Source: Symbiodinium natans
Taxonomy: Eukaryota; Sar; Dinophyceae; Suessiales; Symbiodiniaceae
Assembly (NCBI GenBank): GCA_905221605.1
Contig: CAJNDS010002080.1
Coordinates: 1,269,596 to 1,333,595 of the forward strand
DNA length: 64,000 nucleotides
Direction of reading: 5' to 3'
In this document: positions 1 to 12,500 of the stretch, piece after piece
How the letters are laid out: the number at the start of each line of letters is the position of its first letter
Numbering within the stretch: position 1 is the first letter of the stretch
The notes under the pieces: model-generated
Databases searched by the model: none
Told to the model about the DNA's origin: nothing
What the model saw: only the letters and a program-made list of their open reading frames with translations
Program-made: the position numbers and the translations under genes

Positions 1-3000
1 AATCGTGGGAGGTGGTTTATGAGAAGGGAACAGTCGTAGCCACGCGACGAGTGGACACTGCAGACGCAGCAGACACAGTGGACAGGAGTGACACGGTGAC
101 AACAGCGAAAGAGGATGTGACGGACCTGAGACCACACAGAAGCTCCGATGTGCCAAGCGTCTCGGCTGCCCCGACTGCTGCGGAAGCCAGAACAGCAAGC
201 ACAGCGAGAGCGGGCTCGGAGAAGGAGACGCCGAGGGCCCTGGACAAGGCATGGGCGCCCTGCAGGGAATTCTAAGAGGGCCCCGATATGTTCCCACATC
301 TGTTCCCACTTTGCTTGTCTCCTTTCAGGCACGGCCAGCGCCGAGGCCCACTCCGCCCCCAAGTCCGCCCTGCCCGAGTGCGAAGGCCTTGGGGGACTTC
401 TCCAAACATCTCAACCAAAGTTGCCTTGTTCAACTCTTTCACTCAAGACAAGAAGTAGGGCGAAGTAGGGCGAAGGGGGAGTTGGAGGTTCTGTCGTCCG
501 CCATGTGTTTTCAAACCAACGCAGGCTGGCCAGCTTGGCAGCCTGCCGAGCAACCGCTGCCGCTCGGACAGCGCCTTCCGGGCGCAAGGGTTCACAGACC
601 AAGAGATCGCTCGGAACTCAGACTCGAACGTGGCTTCCAGTTTGCCAGTACGGTGGAGGGGCTCCGGGGTGTTTTTTTGGCAAAGACGTGGCTCAACCCT
701 TGTCCCTTGTAAAGGGCTTGTGGCTTGGATCGTTCTTGTTTCCGTCCTCGACGCAGCTTGAAAAGCATCCGACTCCCCACCCTCCCCCCCAACAGGGGTG
801 GCATGGTGGAAGAAAGCCCGGCCCAAACCACCAGTTTCACGGGTGCAGAGCGTTTAGCTTCAACATGCGATGGCTGCACGAACACTGTGGCAAATGGCGG
901 GGGCCAGGGGGGGTGGATGGCTGTGTCCGCCCGCTGAGTAAGAATTCAGCGAAGCCAAAGCCAAGCCATTTTCCTGCGAACTGTCGAGCCACACCTTTGC
1001 ACAGGAAACGTACGGAGCCGCACCTTTGCACGACAGATCCTCTGCCTAACTCATGGAGGCGCCATGCATGCCATAAGTGGGCCATCTGTGGGCCATAAGG
1101 CTCTGATTGAGCGCCGGAGACGCGGCCTAAGTCTCGTTGCTGATCTGACTGCTTCTCCATGAACAAAGTAGGGCACGTGAACGGCATTCTGCTCGAGAGG
1201 TCCCCCAAGCTCACCGGCTGCGGCACCCGACAGAGCTGCACAGCCCGGAGGTTGCAGTGTCAGAGCGCCCGGCTGAGACTGCAGACAGAGTTCCGCTCGC
1301 TGCTGCTTGCTGAGTGCTCTGTTCCTTTGCAACTTATTGCATGGAAGCAGGTCTATTTCCCCACATCAGCCCGAAGCAGAACCAGGGACACAAGCCGAGG
1401 TGGCAGAGCATGGTGTTGAGAAATCTTGAGAGCCATCGGTTCCCTTCTTGCGCCGAACAAAGGTCCTTGCGGTGCTGCCCCCCGTGTATCAGCTCCTGAA
1501 GCCGCCGGGGTCCCAGCAGCCTCTTTCAGACCCGGCTGTGGATGAACGGGTACCGGGTAGCGGTATCTGTAATGTCTGTGTACTGTATCTGTAGATACCT
1601 TGCCTGTCCTGCATTGTCATGCTGCAAGTGCCGCCCGCCTTTCTGCTCTTTGCAGGCTACTGCGGATGCCGCGGCTGGAGCGGCTGCACCTGCGTGGCCG
1701 CAGGTGGGACCCAAGCGTCTTTCACAGCTGGTAGTCGGTGCTTATAGCACAGTGGCCGAGGCAGCAGCTGCTCCATCTGAGGACCGAAGGCGTAGGCGTA
1801 GACCACACCCTCCGTGTAGGAACCATTAGGAACGGCTTGCTTTTGATGAGAGCTGCCAGGACTCTTCAGCGCAGCGGGTGCAGGAGATGGATAACGACTC
1901 AGACGAGCAAGATTCTTAGCGATGTAAGCCGCAAGAGGTCTGAGACATGCTGCCCATGCTTTCCAAGTTGGCTATTTTGTTTCTGACCGAATGCGCACAG
2001 GGTTATGGGCGCAACATCGGAAGGCAAATCCAGATGCAGAGGAAGGCTTCGGGTCAAGTGTTAAAGGCCGTTAGGGATCAGAGCGGTGGCTTCGCCAGAA
2101 GTACCCCCTACGCCTTGCTACGCAAGTACTCGACCCAGCAACCCTGAGCGACCCTAACCCAAAACCCCTTGAACGAGAATATCGGGGGCATCCATCCGGG
2201 GCAGCGGCAAGGCTGTCGGAACGTGCGCGTGTGTTTCTGCGCCACCCTACCTCTTAATGGCCGAAGCTTCCGAATGAACCGTCGTCCATCCCCACTGCCA
2301 TTCCCCATGCTGTCTAGTTATCGATCAGTTGCCAAAGACACCGAGGGCCCCCACACGCCTCAGAGAGACGACGCCTGAACGGCCCGAGCGGCCGGAGGAT
2401 GTCTCACCCTTCGAAGTTGCCACCTTTTCAGAAAAGGGGTCATGCGACTGATAGTCCAGTGATAGCGCTTGTTGTAGAGACTATCTGCCGCATGGCCGAG
2501 TGCAATGCTAGTGCAACTTTCCTAAGAAGCCGCGGATGATTTTCCTCTGCTCCTGAATTGGGAGCGTTGCCAACTCTGTAACTAGCGGGATGTTGGCAGG
2601 AGCTGCACAGGTTTGTGGCTTGTAGGAATCTGGAAATTGGGAGGCACGTGGTCTGAGCAAAGCTGGACCCTGCAGGTGTCTCGTGTAAACGATTCCCGCT
2701 TGGCCAGTGGAATGCCAGAAATGTGATCAGCAGCATTATTTACAAGCGCCGAGTCAAATTCCACGGGTCAGCGGCTTGTTCAGATAATGCTTTGCGCACG
2801 TGCACTCCAGTGCTTGTTCCGCGCAGAAACAGGTCACTTCTGCCCTCTGGTGGACTGCGCTGCACCCTCTCTTGTGCATAGCATGACGGGCACTACGCTA
2901 GGGTTAAGCCCCGACCTGGCGGGGTGCTTGGATGTGTTACAGTCTGGAGTCAACCCTAGTCGGCCGTGTGAGTGCAAGCTGAGCCCCGTGTGATGTCCGC

Positions 3001-3109
3001 ATCACCAGAACGGAGTAGATGATGTTCGTTCTCGCCCGCTGCTTTTGTGAGAAGGGAGTAACTGAGTTAACTGGGAGCCCCAAGAGTTGCTGCCCCTTGC
3101 AATGGCATC
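1..3109. other. Stretch without a recognisable gene
   Basis: No protein family could be recognised on either strand. Several short open segments exist on the + strand, for example an alanine-rich, arginine-ending segment at about 1,660-1,826 that follows a pyrimidine tract and CAG and could be an exon. None joins into a protein I can name. No telomere array, long repeat or RNA gene was seen. It may be 3' parts of a gene lying upstream of the window, or intergenic DNA. Confidence 0.4.
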
Positions 3110-5574
3110 ATGACATCGCGCCATGTGTCACACGACAATGCGTCTACCTTCCTGAGACGTTGCTTTGCAAATCCTTCTCGCATGCGGCTGCTTTGTAGCA
3201 AGAAGGCCGGACGGGAAGGGGGCGAGTGCTTGACTGTCTCGGTGGAGATCGGGCCGGCTGGCCCTATCGTGGAGGTGCAGGAGACCAGCATGGCAGAAGG
3301 CCGGGGAAATGTTGACATTTGGTGAAAGGAGACATCTCTGGAACACTAAGTGTAGACTAAATTCATCAGATATCGGGATTCTCTAGCACATTGACATCTA
3401 GAAGAATCTCTTTCAACTCTCTCACTCTTTTGAAGGTTGGACGGGCTGCCGCTTCTCGCCCTCTGCCTTGTGGCTAGCGCTCAAGGTGGCGGAGCCGAGC
3501 TTCGCGCGCCTCACCGGCCTCGGCAGCCCTGAGCTGAAGGACCTGAAGGACCTGAAGAACCCGAAGGCCCCGAAGGCCATCGAGTTTGGATGCGGGGTCG
3601 GCCTGGCAGGACTGGCCGCCCATGCCGTCGGATATGACACCACACTCACTGACTGTCTGCCGGGTCATCTCAAGAACCTCTCGGCGCACGTCGGGAAGCT
3701 GATGGCAAAGGCTTCAGGCGCTTCAGGCACTTCAGGCACTTCAGGCACTTCAGGCACTTCAGGCACACGCGGTCTGCATGTCCGCTTTCTGGATTGGATC
3801 TCAGATGTCGGTGCTGACCTAACTGGGTGTTCAGTCGACTTGGGATCACCGGAGAACGTGGCAGCCAGCTCTGACTGGGAACGTTTGGATGAGCAGGAGT
3901 TGAACAGCTTCGACCTGGCGCTTGCAAGCGACGTGACTCAGCAAATGCAGCAAAAGACAAAGCAGTACCTTGATGCGACAGATCTTGCATGATGTTGAGC
4001 CAGGTACTTGTGGTTGAATACCGTTAGCCCGCCAGCTTAAGCCAAGAAGTAAGTGTGTGTGTGTGTGTGTAGCCAGTAGATGTTCTACTGTCGACTAGAC
4101 ACACGAAAGGGATCCAAACCATTTTCCAGAACTGTTTGGGGCCTCCGGGGCGGCACCCGAATTGCCGCCGAGGTGGTGTATGAGCAGCACCATGCTATCC
4201 TTCTGCCGAGGGTGATGCAGCGCTGGCTGAAGCCAGGACGGGCCGAGAGAAGAGCTCAGCACGGCTTGTGTGGTGATTTGACGTGAGTTGACGTGATTTG
4301 AATTATGTCGCCGTGTCAGTGTTCGAAGGTGTTGTGGGGTTACTCGTAGCAACCTGTTTGTTTCATTATGTGAGGAGGTTTCTGGGCCGTTTGCCTCGCT
4401 ATTCGTGATGCAGAGATGAGCCGTGCGCCTACTCATGGCTGCCTGCAAAGTTTGTTGTCCCTGTGGCGCCCTTATCCCTCAAACGCCTGCTCTTGGCGAA
4501 GGCTGTTGCTTCCTGCAGCAGCTGAACGATTGTGGACTGATGCCAAGATCTGCCGAGCAACTCGATCTGAGAAAATTGTTGGACATGCAGTCATGGTGAC
4601 TGGCACTTCCTTGCTCTGTCACTCCCTGACTTCTGTATCAGGCACATTGTTATAGAGACGGCATGCAAACCAGATCGCGGCCGGGCTTAAAGTTTGGTGG
4701 TCGGAAATTGTTAGGAATCATGGAGGGGTTTCGTGTTTGGTTTCAAGGCTGTTCCTACTGCTCCTCGCGGGATCTCAGCTGGCCTGCAGAAGCGTCACTG
4801 CTGGACAGGACTTTCGGAAAGCAGCAGTGCAGCTGTTGATATGGGGTTTGAGCTAAATTATGTGGATGTGCCCTTTTCACGAAAGCTAGCGGAGCTAGGC
4901 CAGAGCCTATGTCTTGCTTCAGCATGGACAAGGTCTGAAAAGCAGCACGCTATTGGTTCAAAGCGGCTCAATGTTGATTGGTTCACCGAGTGAGGGGTCC
5001 AGATTAACACAGCTTGTGGGCATCACGGGGGCTCCGTCAGAGTAGGCGCGCATAGTCACTTTGCGGGGCGGGCAGGTGCCCCTGGTTCGCGGACTACTGT
5101 ATTCTAGGTGTTGGACCCTTCCCTCGATCTTGTCTCCGTCATCATCGTCCTCCTCCTCGTTTGCGATTTGCAGCCTCCATGTCTCTGTCGGATCTTTCGT
5201 GTGTTCCCGCACGCTTGGCGACGCGTCACGTCGCGCTTGGGCTAGCTTTCGTTGGCCTCGGCTTGCCCCTCAAGTTGGGTTTCACCTGAGAGGAGTTTGT
5301 TCAGATAGGTTCAAATCAATCCCCAATTTGCCCATCATTCTCTGCATGCTGCTTGCTGAGGCTCCAAAGCATTGTCAAAGGCCACGAGGGGGGTGCTGTT
5401 CTACTGCTGGGCCAGCGCCAGGAAGATCTAGAGGAACCTGTTCCGACACGGAGCGAGCTCGTGGAGTCAAAAGTTTGTTCTGAAGAGTTGGTGGTTCTGC
5501 AGGTGAGCATCATGGAGGAAGTGCTAGCTAGAAGTCAAGATGACGGAGAGCCGAGGCTCACAAAGCTCACTTGA
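3110..5574 (+). CDS. METTL21-like protein lysine methyltransferase (Methyltransf_16 family), multi-exon
   Basis: Predicted SAM-dependent methyltransferase of the Methyltransf_16 group, whose known members methylate lysines on proteins such as chaperones and elongation factors; the substrate here is unknown. Seen in sequence: a likely first segment (about 3,110-3,318), then an exon from about 3,430 with a family-like 'RFSPSALWLALKVA' segment, the glycine-rich SAM motif IEFGCGVGLAGLAA (about 3,580-3,620), the acidic TLTD post-motif and FLDW. The diagnostic D-x-x-Y motif is split: the exon ends LALASD at 3,932 and resumes VVYEQHHAILLPRV at 4,173, so removing the 240-base GTGACT...CCGAG intron restores SDVVYE. 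Further likely exons lie near 4,455-4,610 and 5,350-5,574, the last ending in TGA. Two runs of in-frame 9-base repeats interrupt the domain. The start codon at 3,110 is a guess; the family call is firm. Confidence 0.75.
3533..3580 (+). repeat. In-frame 9-base repeat, coding Leu-Lys-Asp-like triplets
   Basis: Five degenerate 9-base units of the type CTGAAGGAC / CCGAAGGCC sit just before the SAM motif of the methyltransferase and encode a KDLKDLKNPKAPKA run. It inserts a charged, Pro-rich linker without changing frame. Confidence 0.8.
3711..3767 (+). repeat. In-frame 9-base repeat, coding Gly-Thr-Ser triplets
   Basis: About six tandem units of TTCAGGCAC/TTCAGGCGC encode SGASGTSGTSGT-type sequence between the SAM-binding half and the FLDW strand of the methyltransferase. 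Near-perfect unit identity suggests recent slippage expansion; the frame is kept. Confidence 0.85.
3933..4172 (+). other. GT-AG intron in the methyltransferase gene
   Basis: 240 bases starting GTGACT and ending CCGAG before GTG. The boundaries follow from protein continuity (SD | VVYE). It contains a (GT)9 run at 4,053-4,070. Confidence 0.75.
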
Positions 5575-6894
5575 AGACGCCAAGGCCATCCTAAATTTTC
5601 CCCAACAAGCCCTAAGCTCTAAACCCGCTATGGCCCCAAAGTCCATGGGATCATCTCGACGGGGTGAGAGGAACCCACATTGACAGGCTCTTCATCCAAA
5701 GCCTTTCGTTTACCATGCCTTGGCGTCTTGGTTGTTGTCTTGTATTGTGGCAGTTCCGAGAATCTGGCGCTTGCTTTTGCACGCACGTTGCCTCAGCATC
5801 CAGGCACAGCTTGTTTTTAAGTATGAAAGTAGCCGACATCCCTGGAACGGCACATCAAGTGGTCAGCACCCAAACAACACCCAACCAGGTTTCAGACATT
5901 CCACAGTTGGAAGATGTTGCAAGCAAGCAGCAGCGACCTGTCCACATTGTGATCTGACATGGGCTAGTTGGCCCCATGACATCATGGGAAATGGCGTCCT
6001 CAGGTGCGAGGGCAGACCCAAGCCTGCTCATGTGATGTCATGCCTATCACACGTGTCCGGGACAGGCGCTATCGTACGAGACCAGAGGCGCTATCTTCGA
6101 TGCTTGTGGGGCCAACATTGCAGCAACTTAACTCTGCCATCCGGTCAGCAAGAGGCTGACAATGACTCCTGGCGCAAGCCCAAGCAGAAGGGAGGCGCAG
6201 CCAACAAGGAGAAGGTGCATGACTGAGTCGCAGTAGACCATGAATGCTGCGGGCCATGCCAGGAGTGCAATCCCAAGCTTGATTTTGCTCAAGCTGATAT
6301 CTGACAAGCATTCTTTTGGGCGACAGGAGCACGATGCACGAGCAGTAGGGCCCAGCAGGGCGACATGGAGACTCATAGCAAGTCGACCAATCACCACCAC
6401 CAGCAATGTCAGTATGACTCCAGCGTGCTGCTTCCCGGGCGAATGGAGGCGTGTAGCTTAGAGCATAGACATCGGGCACTCGGCACTGCTCTTTGTTCAA
6501 GCCTTTCTTTCTGCTGGGTTTTGGGAGAATTGAGTGTCAAAGTAAGGCCCAAAGAGCCCTCCCCACCCAGAACCCTGGGCGTGGCACACGGTCGACGCCA
6601 AACCCTATAAACCCTAAACCCTACAAACCCTATAAACCAAGTAACCCTATCAACCCTATCAACCCTATGCATTCATAGGGTTTTGGCAGCAGTTGAAAGT
6701 GCAGTTTAGCTTGAGCTTCTGGCAAGCCCTGAAGCTGTGGGCGGCACAATTTTTGGGGGTCACTTGAGGCGCTACAGGTTTGCTGCAGAAACAAGTGTTG
6801 CAGTATGTGCTTGGGGACGAGAGCCGCACCTGTCGCGCTATGTTGCTGATTCCCGCAATTTCCCGCATATTCCCGTGACCCCAGCCAGGCTGCA
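5575..6894. other. Gap without recognisable gene
   Basis: No convincing exon was seen on either strand. It contains a degenerate telomere-like tract (6,601-6,668) and, at about 6,850-6,878, three loose copies of a TTCCCGCA-type word. Confidence 0.4.
6601..6668. repeat. Degenerate telomere-like tract (CCCTAAA/CCCTATAAA/CCCTATC)
   Basis: About nine loose units beginning AAACCCTATAAACCCTAAAC and drifting into AACCCTATC. C-rich strand on +. It is closed by ATAGGGTTTT of opposite orientation at about 6,675-6,684, making a small inverted arrangement. Confidence 0.8.
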
Positions 6895-7053
6895 ATGCCA
6901 ACCTTAGATGATCAACCCCCACCCTTGCTTCTAGAGTTTGTGGTCCACGGATACACTCAGGTTTGGGAGACAGCCTCTGCCATCATTCTGGCTGTTGCCT
7001 TCATCGCTGTAGCGGAATTTTGCTGGAGTCTTAGGTGTTCCGGAGGGCGGTGA
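6895..7053 (+). CDS. Small ORF with one membrane segment, hypothetical
   Basis: ATG to TGA, 52 residues. It starts MPTLDDQPPPLLLEF and contains a strongly hydrophobic stretch IILAVAFIAVAEFCW, then a short basic end. It lies 430 bases upstream of the metallophosphoesterase exons on the same strand, so it could be an unrelated small protein, a membrane-anchor first exon of that gene, or chance. No family is recognised. Confidence 0.25.
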   Translation: MPTLDDQPPPLLLEFVVHGYTQVWETASAIILAVAFIAVAEFCWSLRCSGGR

Positions 7054-7478
7054 GGGGGAGGGGACCTTCATGTCAGATGCTTCATTAGATGTCTTTAGCT
7101 TCCAGTGCCTACACCTCGAGTTTTATCTTCTGCAGGCCGCCGCCGTGGCCACCGCAACAGGTGCAGAATCCCGAAGATTCGATGACCGTCGTTTAGATAT
7201 GTCTGCACGCTTCTAAATCTATTCAGAGTAGTTCAGGCCACAGCAGCTCTCCTTTGCCAAGGACGAGGCGCTTTTCCAGCTCTTGAAGTCTTTTTTGAAG
7301 GCCAAAGTGACATGAATGGAGACGGGCCGTGACTGGCCAGGTGTTGGGATGCGATCGCGTGGCCCCAGCTATACAGAACAGGCTACCGCGGGCTGGAATG
7401 GGCTGTATGTAGTTCAGCTGACTTCAAGAGCCTCTGCTGTTTTTGATATTTGGCCCCCGCCAATTTGGATGGCTCAGG

Positions 7479-8834
7479 GGCCTTCGCTTGGTTTGCATCA
7501 GCGACACGCACGGTCAGCATCGAGAGCTTAAACTGCCAGATGGGGATGCGTTTGCCCCAGTTGGGTGCATTCGCAAGCCTGCACCAGTGCTTCTGCAGCA
7601 TCTGCAGCCTCAGGTTCTCATTCATGCAGGCGATTTCACCCAATACGGGCGAGAAGAGCATGCACGCGACTTCAACAGTTGGCTGGCAGATCAAAAGCCG
7701 CACTCTCATTCCAGTTGTACAGGCCCCAGCAATCGAGACTTCATCTCCCGGACAGACTGAGGCACAAGACGAAGCTTGTTATTCTGGGGAACCATGAAGC
7801 CAATGCGCCAGCAACCCAGGTGATGAGTGTTCAGGAGACCGAGTGCCGAACAAGATGGAATCCACAGCAGCAGCACAAAGCACTCCCAGTTCACCAGGGA
7901 CTGGGCCAAGCGCGCCGAGGAGGTGTCTGAGGCTTAGCATCGCCTGCCCTCCGAGGTCTGAAGCCTGACAGTGTCCGGACCACTGACCAAGCGTGACCAT
8001 TTGCCGTCATTGCAGGCTCTCCAGCGCCACCCTGCTCCGCCAGGCACCCTTTGACTTGGAGGCTTCTGCGTGGCGTAACGATTTACTCAATGGCTTTTGG
8101 ACTATGGCCCTATGGCCCGCTCTACAGAAACAGTACTGAGTTTTTTGATGCTTTTTGTAGGTTCCGGGCTCAACGGCTCCACTTCGCTTCTTCGGTACTG
8201 ACTTCTTCTGGCCTTGCACGTGCCTCAGAGCTTCAGAGCTTCGCGAGTCGGGGCATGCGGGGGTTCTCCGAAGCGAGGTAAGGGTCGCAATCCCTACTTC
8301 GACCAGATCCCAGACAACACGGCCGCTGTCCCGGATGTGGCGCAGAAACAATCGACTTCGTCCACGGAGCACTGCGCAGTTCCGAGGATGTCGTGCTGGC
8401 TCACGGGCCCGCAAAGGGCTGTGCAGATGGAGACAAGGGATGCGCTTCTTTGCTACAGGAGCCCTGTGGTTGCTGATCATATATTCTGTGCCCACTGTCC
8501 TGCCACATGGATTGCAGGCAGTGAAATCAATTCAGCCAAAGCTTGTCGTCTCTGGACACATACACTTTGCACGAGGCGCGCTTGCATGCGTTTGACAGAA
8601 CGATTCACGTTTTCGAAGCTCAGTAAGACCTTGGTTTCAGGGGCGGCGTTGCTGAGACATCCTTCTTCATCGCCAGTGCCGTTGTGCAATGGCAGCAGAA
8701 GTCGTGACCTGCCTTTATGGTTCGTGTTGTGACTGCTGAGGAGCAGCTCAACGATATTGATCAATGCTGCAAACTGCGGCAGTCCCGCAGCTGAACTAGA
8801 GCGCCACGTCTTCCTAGTGTCGGTCAGAACCTGA
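7479..8834 (+). CDS. Calcineurin-like metallophosphoesterase (MPPED/UPF0046-like), multi-exon
   Basis: Predicted dinuclear-metal phosphoesterase; the known family cleaves phosphomonoesters or phosphodiesters. All conserved metal-ligand blocks appear in order on the + strand: VCISDTHG (about 7,495), VLIHAGDFT (7,614 on), KLVILGNHEAN (about 7,773-7,803), VVLAHGP (about 8,390-8,410), VVSGHIHFARG (about 8,548-8,580) and ILINAANCG (about 8,752). These correspond to DxH, GD, GNHE, H and GHxH of the superfamily. The segment NPYFDQIPDNT near 8,300 and the Cys-containing GCADGDKGCASLLQ match the MPPED-type arrangement. At least five introns separate the blocks, including a tiny GC-AG intron (7,548-7,613). 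The last readable exon ends at TGA 8,832-8,834. The first exon is not identified. Exact substrate unknown. Confidence 0.8.
7548..7613 (+). other. 66-base GC-AG intron, length a multiple of three
   Basis: Between LPDGD and VLIHAGDFT of the metallophosphoesterase, 66 bases begin GCGTTT and end CTCAG before G. The family needs the two motifs adjacent. The intron is stop-free and in frame, so retention would insert 22 residues. Confidence 0.7.
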
Positions 8835-9165
8835 AGCCATTGGGTCTACGTTGGTGATGGGTGAACAAGGAGAGAAAACTCATGTCTTCCTTGCAACCTT
8901 AGTCTCTGGGAGTTAGTCTGCCGAGGCGTGAAGGTAGCAGCCCCCAGAATCCCATTATCCCAACGTTCAAGTGCGAGACAAAGTTGTGAACAGAATGTGG
9001 TTTTCAGGTTGATACTCAAGGTGTGGCAGGGAGAGTGTGGCAGGGAGAGAGCGGCTAACCTTCGACTCGTAATCAGTTCTTCTATCCCCGGTCTTAAAAG
9101 CGAGGAAATAGTACATGCTTCTCTAAGTCTAGTACCAAGGGCAACTGTGTGCCTTACCGTGTTGC

Positions 9166-9279
9166 TTGAAACATGCCCTGCGCCGCTTGGAGGTGGGCGG
9201 CAAGAGCGAGCCTGATGCCCAGACCATCCGCATGCAGCTCATGAGAGAGTTTGAGAGAATCCAATCCGTCGTCCTGTAG
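9166..9279 (+). CDS. Terminal exon of an unrecognised protein
   Basis: Coding-like segment HALRRLEVGGKSEPDAQT... ending FERIQSVVL and TAG at 9,277-9,279. Amphipathic and charged, probably helical. It lies 330 bases after the readable end of the metallophosphoesterase and could be that gene's last exon or part of a separate gene. No family recognised. Confidence 0.4.
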   Translation: MKHALRRLEVGGKSEPDAQTIRMQLMREFERIQSVVL

Positions 9280-9569
9280 TGGTAGTATGTGGTAGTGATG
9301 ATGTCACTCAATGCCCTTCGAAGGCGCTCATCCATGGGCCTGTGGTCGTCGACATCTGCCGAATACCCAGCTTGATCCAGCTTGTGCCCTGCGCTTGGCG
9401 CATCTACTCCAACCTTGTGACTTAAGGACCATCAAGGCATCGAGCCATGCGACTTGGGTCATCGAGTGTCAAAGATGGCAGCGGTGGCCAGCGTGTGCAA
9501 AAGAGCGCCAATCTGCACATCTTGCACCCAAGCTCGCCCGAGCCACACTAGCGATGTGCAGAGATCTGA

Positions 9570-12500
9570 GCCAGAGTGCCGGAGGTCGCTCCGCCAGCCA
9601 AAGATGCCAAAGATGCTGCCAAAGCTGCAGAGACTTGGCTGGCGGCCAGCGGCCTGGAAGGTGGCAAGATGCAAACAAAGCCCATGGAGTCGGATTTCGA
9701 TAGCCCAGGGCGGCCCCAAGGGGCTGGGCGGCTTGAGCAGCTCCGGTGGCGGCGCCGGTGGCGGCAGCGGTGCCGCTAGACCAGCAGCAGCCCGAGAAAT
9801 AAAGCGTGTAGTTGTTGCGGTCTCCGCAAGAGGGAACAGCTCCTGTGGCACTGATCCTTTACTGAGGGCGCAGGCCTGGCCAGCATTGGCAAGTCAGGTA
9901 GCCAGGCCCGATGTCCCAATGATTGTAACTCGATGCACTGCACTCCTGAATCATGCTTGCAGTTCCTGATTTCCGTTACAGGGCAGGCAGTTGATTTGCA
10001 AACAACGGGCTTTTCTCTTGTGCAAGGTTCCTGTTTCTCCATCGAGCACGGCACCACAGGCGGTTCTTCGCTTCAGGGTTGCCGCAAGAAGGACGCGACA
10101 GCAGAGCAAGTCTTGGTGAGGAGGATGATGATGACAATGACCTGGCGGGCTTCTCCGGCCTCGCCGACGCAGCAAACAAGGCCACACTGCTAAGCTTTCA
10201 GGACATGTGCAACATGTGGATGCCCCGGTTTCTCCATGAGAAAGCTGTGTGCAGGTGTGGGATGACTTGATGGCTCGCAAGGGTGGCATCAAGGTGCTCT
10301 TGTTTTAGCGATGCTGTGACAGGGTTGCTAGCTTGAGTCGTCTGCTATGATTGTTGGCTCTGTCTGACGTTGTCCAACCTCGCACGTGTTCCGACGTGTG
10401 CGAGGGAAAGCAAGACATGAACTCTCTGTTCGGCCTTGCAGAGCTGAAGGCAATGCCCTCCTAAGTCCAGGATGCTCGGGCCAAAAGCGATGCAGAGGGA
10501 AACAGAGAATGCGAGCAGGATGCTGTGGAGCGGTCCGTGAAACGGACAAATGTGCTGCAGCAGCAGGCGCGCGCCAGACGCGGACCATGCGGAGGTTGAG
10601 TTGTGAGAATGCCTTCAACCCCGCAGTCTCACAAGGTGGATGACGCTTCGTCGAACCTCGAGGACAAGCAGGCTTCCATGGAAGATCTTCGGCGGAAGAT
10701 CGAGGCCAGGACACGAAAGCGACGAAACATAGCATGCCGCCTGGGATCGCATGTCATCCTGAGTGGAAGGTAAATTGAGCTGCCATGTTTTCGGGCATAG
10801 CATGTTGAAATCTCAAGATGTTCTGACATGCTGAAGAAAGCTGCATGTTCTTGATCCCCCGTGCGCAGGCCAACACCAGCACTGCGAATGTGCACTGGAA
10901 GCTAGGCCGTGGCTCGGGTCCCTCTTGCAATCTCTTGTGTCGGTGTTGAGCTGCACAGGCGACATGGCTGTGCGACGGGGAAAAGGCTTGTGTGAGCTCA
11001 GCATGGTGCCCACGGCTCTGCTTGCACCGAGTACATGGAAAGGGAAAGCCGAAGAGACACCCGCCAGGTGCAGATGCACATCCAGCCTCCCTGCTTCGAG
11101 GCTTCGGGGACAGCTCGATGGCAGAGCACGCAGTTGAAGGCTTAAGGCAGTGACGAGATGTTTTCAGGTTCGAATGTTGAGCACCGGCACCATTGTCAGC
11201 ACAGAGTGCCCGGGCTGCGATGTACCGGATGTCGCGGGGTTTTCCAGAAAAAGGCGCATGCTACAAAGCAGGGGCTTGCACCCATCCATGTTCAGGTACG
11301 AGAAACTCGTGCCCCTCAGCTCGCAGCAGCAGGTCGCAGCACGATCAGCTCTAAAGGAGCTCGAGGAGGCAACTTGCAGAGCTTTCGCATGCTTTCGCAG
11401 TTCCTTGCTTGCTTCTTTCACACTCTCGGTGCGGAGTTGCAAGGTTTTAGGTCAACCTGCTCCTCGCCTCCTTGGCTCCTCGCCTCCTCGCCTCCTCGCC
11501 CGATGTCCCCCTAGGGTTTGGTCCCTGGAGTGCCCACAGAGAGTCCACTGGAGTTTATTCGTAAGATGTGCCCACTCCCAAAGAAAAGTCCCGCAAAGTA
11601 TCCTAGGGAATAGAGTGCCAACCCACAACAAGTCCTTGGAGGGATAAATAACAGAACGCCCGGTGAGAGTCCCGCCAATTCCCGCCACCTTTTCTTGGAG
11701 AGGAGGAACAGGAGGAGGAGAAGGGGAGGAGGAGGGGACGAGTTTGGCCACACAGCATACGTTAACTTTCCTGAAAGCGTCTGCCGTTGGCGACTCCGAC
11801 AGAAGGGGGGGGGGGGGCAGGACGGCCTAAAAAATTGCTCAAAGTAGGAAAGTAGGCTTTCAGTGCACAGGTGGGATCCATAGGCAGGCCAGCCAAAAGA
11901 AACACAAAACTTGAACAATACTTTTTTGCCGTGGAGAGATGCGAGATGTGCCGCGGAACTGCTGCCCTAAACCCTAAACCGTAAACCCCAAACCCTAACC
12001 CCAAACCCCAAACCCCAGACCCCAAACCCCAAACCCCAAACCCCAAACCCTAAACCCTAAACCACAAACCCCAAACCCTAAACCCTAAACCCTAAACCCT
12101 AAACCGCTTGTGGGGGAGGCCAAGGGGCGGCTGGCGGCCGCTGAGGAGGGCCTCTTGCAGGCCCAGGAGGAGACTCGGGGAAGCGGAAGAAAGTAGACAA
12201 ACATCAATAGAAGAATATAAGTATACAAATGTAAGCATATAGTTAAATAATCAAATAGATACATATATTTATATATGTGTATATATACAGATAGATATAG
12301 ATAATATAGATGTATACAGAAATACACACAAGTACATGAAGAAACAACAAAAATATATCTATAATCTTTTTGGTGCCCAAGGAGCTTCGGCAGCAGCACC
12401 AGAGCCTCACCGAGCAGGTGGAGGTGAAGCTGAAGGCATGGGGGCTCTGGGTGGTGTGGGGTTGCTTGCATGCCCTTGGAACCTGTTACTCGTGGACCGG

